This document shows, piece by piece, positions 57,660-64,000 of a stretch of DNA of 64,000 nucleotides (its first letter is position 1; each line of letters opens with the position of its first letter). The stretch is from NCBI RefSeq assembly GCF_000760695.4, contig NZ_JHEG04000001.1, positions 4,360,895 through 4,424,894 of the forward strand, given 5' to 3'. Both the position numbers and the translations under genes were made by a program. The DNA comes from Tolypothrix bouteillei VB521301 (GTDB lineage: Bacteria; Cyanobacteriota; Cyanobacteriia; Cyanobacteriales; Nostocaceae). The notes beneath the pieces were generated by a model, which was not told where the DNA came from, searched no databases, and saw only the letters and a program-made list of their open reading frames with translations.

Positions 57660-60600
57660 TTAAGCTGCCAAATCTTGACCGAATTCAGTCAAGAAGCGGA
57701 ACGCCTTCACAATATAGCTGGCACATTCTCTAGGAGATGTGTTGTAAAACGATCGCCACGCACTGGCTTTGTCCTCATCATAGCGATCGCGTCTGTCGTG
57801 ATGATTGTCCAACCACGCCAACCGGACTGCGTGACCGATTAACACATCCAACACGATGTATTCTTCAATTTGCAAGCTGGGGTTGCTAGATGCGATCGCA
57901 GCCAATTCCATCAATGTTTCAATACATACCTGCCTGTACTCAGGAGCTTCTATTTTATTCAACAGATGCTCGATTTGGAGAGCAAAGTTCTTTTCTCCTG
58001 GTGTCATTTCTGACAGAATTTCTTCACTATCTAAACGATTGCGTCGCTCCAATTTATCGCCAATCACCAATCCCTTACAATGTTCCATCACCAACCAAAC
58101 CTGCTTAAAAAAGTCTTTAGGCACGCGCCCGGTTGTTCCTTCGGCTTGACGAAAACGCCGCCAACCACCTAATGGTATATCTTCTACTTCATCAATTAAA
58201 GTTGGTAGCACTACCCAATCAATATCACTTTCTTTTTGTTTGACGTGTAATGATTCTTGTTGACGTAACAAATTGCTCATACTGGAGTATTCATACAACA
58301 CCTGACGCACTCTTGCCACCACCTCAAAAGGCGAAAGCTGCATCAAATGTTCGTAAGCTTCATCCTGAGTGACATCTAACTCCCGTGCCAATTCACTAGT
58401 AATCAGTAATATAATATACCCGATCCTGAGTGTGAGTAGCCCTTGGAAAAGTTCTGGTTCTGCTTTAATCAAAGCACTCAAATAAATGAGAATTTCTTGA
58501 GTGAGAACGCGATCGCGAATATCCTCTCGACAAAAGTCATTAATTTTCTCAACAATTTCACTATGAGACAATGGAGTCGTAATGAGTGAATCTTCGCTGT
58601 AAGCCTTACCAACAGCAATTTGCTTGCCACGGACTAAAATACTCGTTACCACATCCGACAAACCGATATCATTCATTTGTCGCAATCCAGCGGCGCGACG
58701 GACAACTGCCCAAAGCCCTGCATCTCCTGCTTTTGTATACACTTCATCTAACAAATCGCCCACAGTGACCGGACGCCCCGGTCCGCCAAAACCAGTATCA
58801 AACTCTAAACCTTGCAAACGAGTCAAAGTCTGTAACAACTCTATCTGTTCGTAAAGATTTTCTGACGCTCGCAAGGCAACAAGCAACAACCCAAGATCGG
58901 TTTCGCACTCCACCTGAAACTCTCGAATGTGTCCCAACTGCCAATTTTTCTGTGGATTGTACACTAAATAAGAACAGCGAGGTGTAGCATTTTGTACTGA
59001 TGATTGAGAAAACTCGAAATCTTGGAGAACATCAATCCTTTGAGTGGCTGCAGTAAGCATCAACTGATTGAGCCGCCCTAATTTTACCCGTACACCATTA
59101 CAAATACCGTCCTTTAGTTCTTGTATCAAGGACAGTAATGCCTCACTCCCTGTTTCTAACATGGTGTGAGTCAGCATTAAAGTAAAAGTGGGACGGCCTA
59201 ACTCAGCACAGTATTTCTGAATATACGCCAGTTCACTTCTTATCTGATCCACCAAAAAATGACGATCCAGAGTTAAGTAGAACACTTGTGAGTCTGAAAA
59301 CGAGGGTAAAAAGACAACTGTTTCACCGCGAATGCGAAAAATTTTAGATGTTGTCAAACTTCTCAGCCGTCGTACTGGACGTCCCGTTAAACCTAATTTA
59401 TCGTTTCGCCCAATTTGGGTATACATTGCTGAAAGGTCAATTGCTTGCCTGATTTGAATTGGTTCTACTTGCTTGGGTGTTTGCGTTTCGATACCATAAA
59501 CCGCCAGTTTTGCTTGTAAATCTTCATCTTCTGCAATTAAGGCAATTTGAACTAAAGGTTTCTGGTTTTTTCCAATGTACAAATACCTGCCCAAAGGATC
59601 GATATCACCAACAGCTATCAATCCTTCACTTAACATTTGACCGAGAAAATACAAACTTTGCGCCCACACAAGGGGAATATTTTCATTGGGTAAACGCAAT
59701 TGACTGTGAGGTGCTTGTTTTTCTGCTTCTATTGACTCTTCAGGTACGTAATACAATTCTGGTAACAGACGCAAGCCATCTCGCTCAACTAATAAAGACT
59801 CCAAAAGCCCTTGATAGTATTTAGCTTGCTCTTGTTCGCCACGAAACAACCCGTCTAAAAAGAGATAGGTAAAAAATAAAGGCCATTCGCACTCAATCTT
59901 TTCAAACTGTTTGAGTTCAAAAGGTTCGTAGTGCAAGCGATTTGTATCTTCTAAAACTGTTTGGTGACCATCCCTCAAGAATCGCTTGCAACCATATTTT
60001 CCTTTCAGTTTCTTAATAATGTCGTTATGAGTCCGTTCTCGCAACGGCGCGTCTTCCACTGCAAAGGCTGGGAAACTAATTATGCTGAGCAATGCCGCAT
60101 CAATTTCTTTTGAAGCCGATTCTCTAGGTAATAAAGATTCTAGAGTAATTCTAGCGCGGGCGATTTCATCCGGCAAAGCATGAATGACTGATGCTTGACA
60201 ACCATGAACACCAAATAAATCTAAACCGTTGATAGCTTCCAAGGCGGCTTTTGCCATCCCTATCGAACTGGCATTTAATTCGGCATTACCGTGATTGATC
60301 TTGTTACCTCGCTCCCAAATACCGTAGTCTGGAGTACGATAAGCGCGTCCAATGTAGTACACCAAATTTTGAACGAAATTCACTTCATCAAAAGTGTAAA
60401 TAATTTGCAATCCAGAAGCAGTCATCTGCGCCAGCATCAACAAAAAGATTGACGTTGCATCCAGTTGCAAGTGTCCCCATTCATCATCACCAACAACGAT
60501 ATCACCTGTTGCCGTGTTGTATTTAGCGTGTAAAGCATCTAAGGGGGCTTGAGTGTGTTTAAATTGCTCGACTTTGGCACTTTGCCGCATCATAGCAAAC

Positions 60601-60875
60601 AACAGTCCCCGCATCAATTTAACAACACTGTGTTCTAACTCATACGTCCGTCCCTTGCTTTCATCAACCTTTCGGTATGCTAGCGCCAAACCCCAAACTG
60701 CCAGAATGCTGTAAACGTTATCGCGTACCCAGGCATCAGTATAGTCGCCGTGGGCAGTTATTGCTGTACTCGCTGGTAGTAAACCAGTCATCGGGTTCTG
60801 ACGGGCAAGGATAATTGTCTTGATTTGATGATAATAATAATCAAGGCGAGTTTGCAGTTGAGCAGCTGTTTTCAT
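57660..60875 (-). CDS. GH15/phosphorylase kinase alpha-subunit-like protein
   Basis: 1,071 residues, cytoplasmic. The N-terminal (alpha/alpha)6 barrel begins RQNPMTGLLPASTAITAHGDYTDAWVRDNVYSILAVWGLA and contains DDEWGHLQLDATSIFLLMLAQM, the core of the GH15 glucoamylase-like fold seen in phosphorylase kinase regulatory subunits. Residues about 480-1,060 follow the same subunit's C-terminal helical organisation (PHK alpha/beta). Such long proteins occur in many cyanobacteria; they may bind or cut alpha-glucans and act in glycogen metabolism, but activity is unproven. It ends near the hairpin at 57614. Confidence 0.85.
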   Translation of the reverse strand: MKTAAQLQTRLDYYYHQIKTIILARQNPMTGLLPASTAITAHGDYTDAWVRDNVYSILAVWGLALAYRKVDESKGRTYELEHSVVKLMRGLLFAMMRQSAKVEQFKHTQAPLDALHAKYNTATGDIVVGDDEWGHLQLDATSIFLLMLAQMTASGLQIIYTFDEVNFVQNLVYYIGRAYRTPDYGIWERGNKINHGNAELNASSIGMAKAALEAINGLDLFGVHGCQASVIHALPDEIARARITLESLLPRESASKEIDAALLSIISFPAFAVEDAPLRERTHNDIIKKLKGKYGCKRFLRDGHQTVLEDTNRLHYEPFELKQFEKIECEWPLFFTYLFLDGLFRGEQEQAKYYQGLLESLLVERDGLRLLPELYYVPEESIEAEKQAPHSQLRLPNENIPLVWAQSLYFLGQMLSEGLIAVGDIDPLGRYLYIGKNQKPLVQIALIAEDEDLQAKLAVYGIETQTPKQVEPIQIRQAIDLSAMYTQIGRNDKLGLTGRPVRRLRSLTTSKIFRIRGETVVFLPSFSDSQVFYLTLDRHFLVDQIRSELAYIQKYCAELGRPTFTLMLTHTMLETGSEALLSLIQELKDGICNGVRVKLGRLNQLMLTAATQRIDVLQDFEFSQSSVQNATPRCSYLVYNPQKNWQLGHIREFQVECETDLGLLLVALRASENLYEQIELLQTLTRLQGLEFDTGFGGPGRPVTVGDLLDEVYTKAGDAGLWAVVRRAAGLRQMNDIGLSDVVTSILVRGKQIAVGKAYSEDSLITTPLSHSEIVEKINDFCREDIRDRVLTQEILIYLSALIKAEPELFQGLLTLRIGYIILLITSELARELDVTQDEAYEHLMQLSPFEVVARVRQVLYEYSSMSNLLRQQESLHVKQKESDIDWVVLPTLIDEVEDIPLGGWRRFRQAEGTTGRVPKDFFKQVWLVMEHCKGLVIGDKLERRNRLDSEEILSEMTPGEKNFALQIEHLLNKIEAPEYRQVCIETLMELAAIASSNPSLQIEEYIVLDVLIGHAVRLAWLDNHHDRRDRYDEDKASAWRSFYNTSPRECASYIVKAFRFLTEFGQDLAA

Positions 60876-61232
60876 ACATGTCTTATCCAGGTTTTCGGAA
60901 TAGCACCATTAGGCTGTGAAGTCAATTATGACACCAAACCAAATCCAGTTCTGAACCAGAGTTTTGGCTTGGGCGATGGTTAGCTGGAGGTAAGGCTTTC
61001 GTTTTTGATTCATTGGTTTTCTACGATAGAGAAAATATACTCTAAATTAAAGATTTTTTCAAATCTTTATCAGCAAGCAGCCTACTTTATCTTTATCTTT
61101 ATACTGGCTCTGTTACCTATATATCAGGACAAAAATATAAGCAAATTCTCCCTTTCGTAAAAATCAAACAAAGAAGTTGTAATCCCATAAAACCCATCCC
61201 TCGATTAACTATAGATAAAGGAGAAGTCAATT
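60876..61232. other. AT-rich intergenic region
   Basis: Carries the promoter area of the GH15-like gene and, on the other strand, of the 45-codon ORF. No repeat array or hairpin of note. Confidence 0.5.
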
Positions 61233-61370
61233 ATGTCTTTACGTTATAATCAAAACCAATCACCACTCGTAAAAGTTGTCTATACCCAAGTAAAAGTTAA
61301 CGGCAGGCTCGAACTCATTCCACTAGAGTTATATGCCGATGGTTCTTTAAAACGTTCTGGAGATCGCTGA
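61233..61370 (+). CDS. Small 45-residue protein, hypothetical
   Basis: A 46-codon frame with ATG at 61233, preceded by AAAGGAG 8 bases away, and followed by an intrinsic terminator at 61442. The peptide (MSLRYNQNQSPLVKVVYTQV, then KVNGRLELIPLELYADGSLKRSGDR) is basic and alternating in pattern, as for a small beta-strand protein; no signal peptide or helix. No family recognised. Confidence 0.6.
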   Translation: MSLRYNQNQSPLVKVVYTQVKVNGRLELIPLELYADGSLKRSGDR

Positions 61371-61441
61371 CTGTTGACTGGTTAAAAAAAGATTTTTTAA
61401 CTTTTGGCTATTGAAGACAATTTTATATTCCTCCTCGCTCA

Positions 61442-61478
61442 TTCCCCCTATTCTAAAAAGCTTGGTAGGGGGTTTTTC
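61442..61478 (+). terminator. Intrinsic terminator after the 45-residue ORF
   Basis: CCCCCTA (61444-61450) pairs with TAGGGGG (61466-61472), followed by TTTTTCT. Confidence 0.75.
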
Positions 61479-62820
61479 TAATTGAATTTAGGAGGGGAAC
61501 CTTTTCTTACACACTAAGGATATTACTCCCTTTCCGCTCTAAAATTTCACTGATTGTGCAGGGGTAGCAATGTTGGTGGGTATGCCTAACGCTGATAGAT
61601 AATCTTCTGGCGGGAAGGAAGCAGCAATCTACTCTTCCAAGTTGAAAAAAGGGATAGGAATAATACCAATTTATACCTGACTTTGAAACAAAACTGATTT
61701 CCCGTTTCCGTCTATCCCTACCGTATATATATTAAGTCTTTTAAAGTTTTTTCTGGTGATTTCAATCTCCCTAGGGGTGTTTTCAAACGACTCGTTGAGC
61801 GTCCTAATTTTTTAGTTCCCCCTAAATCCACGCCACTTGCTACTAGTGGGGAAACCCGGATACCGATTTTCTAAGGAAAGACGCCCTCCTACAGCACTAG
61901 CGCCCCAAGCTCGTGGCTTCCTTAAAAAGGGAAACTTTACGAATATTTTAGCCTCCCCTAATAAGAGGGATTGGGAGAGCTAACACTTTGAAACACTGAT
62001 GGGAGAGATAATCATTCAATGAAATGGTATGAGGATAAAAATAATGTTTATAGTGGACTCATTGAGACTCAAGAAAAAATTTGAATCTGATAACTTCCGG
62101 AAAAGATAGGGCATTACTTGAAGGTGTTAACACTCACTAAAGCTAGTTGAAAAGAGCGTTTATAAATAATATGGTGTAAGATTGACATAAATTAGCATTC
62201 GAGATTTACAACTCAACTAGCAGACTATTATAATTAACTTCATTTGGGAGTGAGGAATTTTAGCAAACCGTTCATCCTAAGATGAACAGCCACAGTATTG
62301 AAGGCTTCACATCAAAAAAACCTTCTAACTTGTTGGCGAAAACTCTAGGATCTTGGACAAATTGGTGATATGCGAACAGTAAACAAAGATCTTTGGGGTT
62401 GATAACACTACTCACCTATGACGTAGATACAAATCTCACCAAAATCAGATGGCTGTTACTAGATCTCGCGATTAAATGCTTGTAGCAGCTTCTGTTTTTG
62501 TTAGCGATGCGCTACGAGATTAGCTTGCCAAATTGTAGTCAGCAATACAAATGACCTCTAAAAATTTGATTCGTCGAGCTGACGCGTAGCAAGATTTTTC
62601 TGATTTCCTCAATGAAAAGTCATGGAGTTCCGTATGATTACACAATCTTTATTTTTGTGCTCAAACAAAGGCTACTTATTGCTTAGTAGAGATTTTAACA
62701 TTAAAAAGCAGTCAAAGAAATTCAGTGATGGGGTTGACACAGATATTCACAGTAGTAGAATCTACTCAGATCCACAGACATCAGGGCAGTAAGAAATTTG
62801 GTTGTCTGGATATCAAAGTT
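61479..62820. other. Gene-poor stretch
   Basis: About 1.3 kb without a convincing gene. Bases 61800-61930 contain repeat-like sequence (GCGCCCCAAGCTCGTGGCTT, GGGGAAACCCGG). GTTCATC/GATGAAC (62270-62287) forms a 7-pair hairpin with a 4-base loop followed 20 bases later by A-rich sequence. No tRNA or known RNA was recognised. Confidence 0.5.
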
Positions 62821-62827
62821 TCCTATA

Positions 62828-63018
62828 CTGAAGCTTCAGCATCTACCGGATCACACGGTTCCGGGTTAGTATTATGACTTAGCGATTCCATTTTATTTTA
62901 GGAATCGATGTTGATTTTTTGAGGGTTATGGACCAGAGCCCACAAGACGACGGCAGTACCAACCTCCTCTGAGCTGGCGAGTTTGTCTCCCAGCGCGGGG
63001 GAGACCATAGGAGGTTTT
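62828..63018 (+). promoter_or_regulatory. Structured leader of mgtE with anti-Shine-Dalgarno pairing
   Basis: Read in order: a perfect palindrome CTGAAGCTTCAG (62828-62839); ACCGGA/TCCGGGT (62845-62866); CGATTCC/GGAATCG (62883-62907); and AACCTCCT (62961-62968) perfectly complementary to AGGAGGTT (63009-63016), which holds the mgtE ribosome site. Inside that pair GTCTCCC/GGGAGAC (62985-63005) forms a further stem, and GCTGG (62973) can alternatively pair with CCAGC (62990). The arrangement would hide the ribosome site. It lacks the conserved M-box (ykoK) blocks I remember, so it is not assigned to a known class. Confidence 0.6.
62928..62972 (+). CDS. Possible mgtE leader peptide (14 codons)
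   Basis: ATG at 62928, frame MDQSPQDDGSTNLL, stop at 62970-62972. The codons AAC CTC CTC at the end are the anti-Shine-Dalgarno strand of the leader. A Pro followed by two Asp is notable because such residues destabilise ribosomes at low Mg2+ in enterobacterial mgtL (established); the link here is inference. The ribosome site is weak (GAGGG only 2-3 bases away). Confidence 0.4.
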   Translation: MDQSPQDDGSTNLL

Positions 63019-64000
63019 ATGATGCTCACTGAGGATATTCGCAATTTAGCCATTGACATTGCAGACCTCAACCAACTTAAGTTGGATTTGAATGGTTTGC
63101 AACCTGTTGACGCCGGGGACTACATTGCACAATTGCCCAAGAAGAAAAGGGCGATCGCATTTCGCTTGCTGAATAAATGTCAGGCGATCGATGTATTTGA
63201 ATACTTACCTCCAGACGTGCAGGAGGATTTGATTAATTCCCTACACGATATTCAAGTTGCCCAGATTGTTGAAGCAATGAGTCCCGACGAACGGGCAGAA
63301 TTATTTGACGAACTGCCAGCCGGAGTTGTGAAACGGCTATTACAAACACTTAGTCCAGAAGAACGTCAAGCCACAGCAACCATTCTCGGCTATTCTGAAG
63401 GCACTGCAGGACGCGTCATGACAACAGAATACGTGCGCTTGCGGGAAGGACTGACAGTCGGGGAAGCGCTCAGCAAAATCCGTCTTCAAGACAAAGACAA
63501 AGAGACTATCTACTACGCCTATGTGACTGACGATAATCGCAAGCTCGTAAGTGTTGTTTCCTTGCGCCAGTTAATATTTACTTTCCCTGATGTCTTAATA
63601 CGAGAAATAGCTAGCTCTCGCGTTGTTAGAGTCACAACAGAAACGTCTCAGGGAGAAGTAGGTCGTATTATGAAGCGGTATGACCTGATTGCCATTCCCG
63701 TTGTGGATCGAGAAGACAGACTTGTAGGAATCGTTACTATTGATGATGTCATAGACATTTTGGAAGAAGAAGCCACAGAAAACATTCAAAAACTGGCTGG
63801 CGTAAGTGGTGGCGATGAAGATGCATTGTCCCCTCCCCACGTAACTATACGCAAGCGATTACCTTGGCTGTTAGCAAATATTGTTTTGTACATTGGTGCA
63901 GCCAGCGCTATCTCACCTTTTCAGGGAGTCATTTCACAGGTGCCGGTTTTGGCAATCATCATGCCGATTTTAGCTAATAGCAGTGGCAACGTAGCCTTCC
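63019..64000 (+). CDS. mgtE: Magnesium transporter MgtE, 3' truncated by window
   Basis: 327 residues seen; the frame stays open to the window edge. ATGATG at 63019-63024 gives two candidate starts after TAGGAGG; the second (63022) has better spacing. N-terminal superhelical MgtE-N domain (about 1-135, with LPKKKRAIAFRLL, ELPAGVVKRLLQTL, LSPEERQAT), two CBS domains (about 140-255, starting GRVMTTEYVRL) and the first membrane helices (from about 287, LPWLLANIVLYIGAASAI). The CBS/N domains gate the channel according to cytoplasmic Mg2+. Confidence 0.93.
   Translation, partial: MMLTEDIRNLAIDIADLNQLKLDLNGLQPVDAGDYIAQLPKKKRAIAFRLLNKCQAIDVFEYLPPDVQEDLINSLHDIQVAQIVEAMSPDERAELFDELPAGVVKRLLQTLSPEERQATATILGYSEGTAGRVMTTEYVRLREGLTVGEALSKIRLQDKDKETIYYAYVTDDNRKLVSVVSLRQLIFTFPDVLIREIASSRVVRVTTETSQGEVGRIMKRYDLIAIPVVDREDRLVGIVTIDDVIDILEEEATENIQKLAGVSGGDEDALSPPHVTIRKRLPWLLANIVLYIGAASAISPFQGVISQVPVLAIIMPILANSSGNVAF

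Noticed and set aside
57437..57733. 98-codon plus-strand frame
   Set aside because: It overlaps the end of the GH15-like gene antisense and shows no protein family features.
62845..63018. M-box (ykoK) magnesium riboswitch
   Set aside because: The conserved GUUAGGUGAGGCUCC and GCUGCUGCCC-type blocks I associate with the M-box were not found, so the leader is left unassigned.
63595..63840. 81-codon minus-strand frame at the right end
   Set aside because: It is antisense to the CBS domains of mgtE, which is clearly coding.

Overview
This is a chromosomal segment of a filamentous, probably heterocyst-forming cyanobacterium (Nostocales). The evidence is photosystem II D1 (psbA), Thf1/Psb29, CyanoP, NdhS, a CpcT-type phycobilin lyase, many GCGATCGC (HIP1) palindromes inside genes, and intergenic spaces filled with short tandem repeats (GCTAATG, TTAGTTG) and cloverleaf-forming dispersed repeats. 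No rRNA, CRISPR array, prophage or intact insertion sequence was seen. One tRNA (Trp) is present. Both window edges cut a gene: an RND pump on the left and an MgtE magnesium transporter on the right.

Layout. 0-12 kb is a signalling block: an RND transporter, a blue-light-type LOV hybrid histidine kinase, the remains of a class III nucleotidyl cyclase, a REC-GAF-GGDEF diguanylate cyclase, a Uma2 nuclease-like protein, an FHA-PrsW membrane protease fusion and a Ser/Thr kinase. 12-17.6 kb holds a glycosyltransferase, then rplS, tRNA-Trp and the secE-nusG-rplK-rplA-rplJ-rplL cluster, with a structured leader before rplJ and a strong terminator after rplL. 17.7-24 kb holds psbA and a surface-polymer O-acylation pair (MBOAT plus a DUF1574/SGNH protein). 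24-33 kb holds ppc, small hypothetical genes among repeats, maf, CyanoP, an SDR and a secreted protein. 33-40 kb holds a radical SAM enzyme coupled to a Cys-rich protein, a SemiSWEET, a large unrecognised repeat protein, aroC and a toxin-antitoxin pair. 40-57 kb holds UDP-glucuronate/UDP-xylose synthesis, a KefB-like antiporter, a HAS-barrel protein, ndhS, rodA, mrp, hemF, a STAS protein, cpcT, thf1, ExbB/ExbD, a sugar nucleotidyltransferase and an Rpn-family nuclease. 57-64 kb holds a phosphorylase-kinase-like GH15 protein, a gene-poor 2 kb stretch with a 45-residue ORF, and mgtE behind an unusual leader.

Functional links. Sugar-nucleotide synthesis (UXS, Ugd, nucleotidyltransferase), GT2, MBOAT and the SGNH protein fit extracellular polysaccharide production. 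psbA, thf1, CyanoP, cpcT, ndhS and hemF serve the photosynthetic apparatus. The LOV kinase and diguanylate cyclase suggest light-linked control of lifestyle.

Most notable is the mgtE leader. A putative 14-codon ORF containing Pro and Asp-Asp ends on a perfect anti-Shine-Dalgarno sequence that can pair with the mgtE ribosome site. This looks like a candidate translation-coupled magnesium switch. All functional claims rest on reading motifs by eye; no database search was run.
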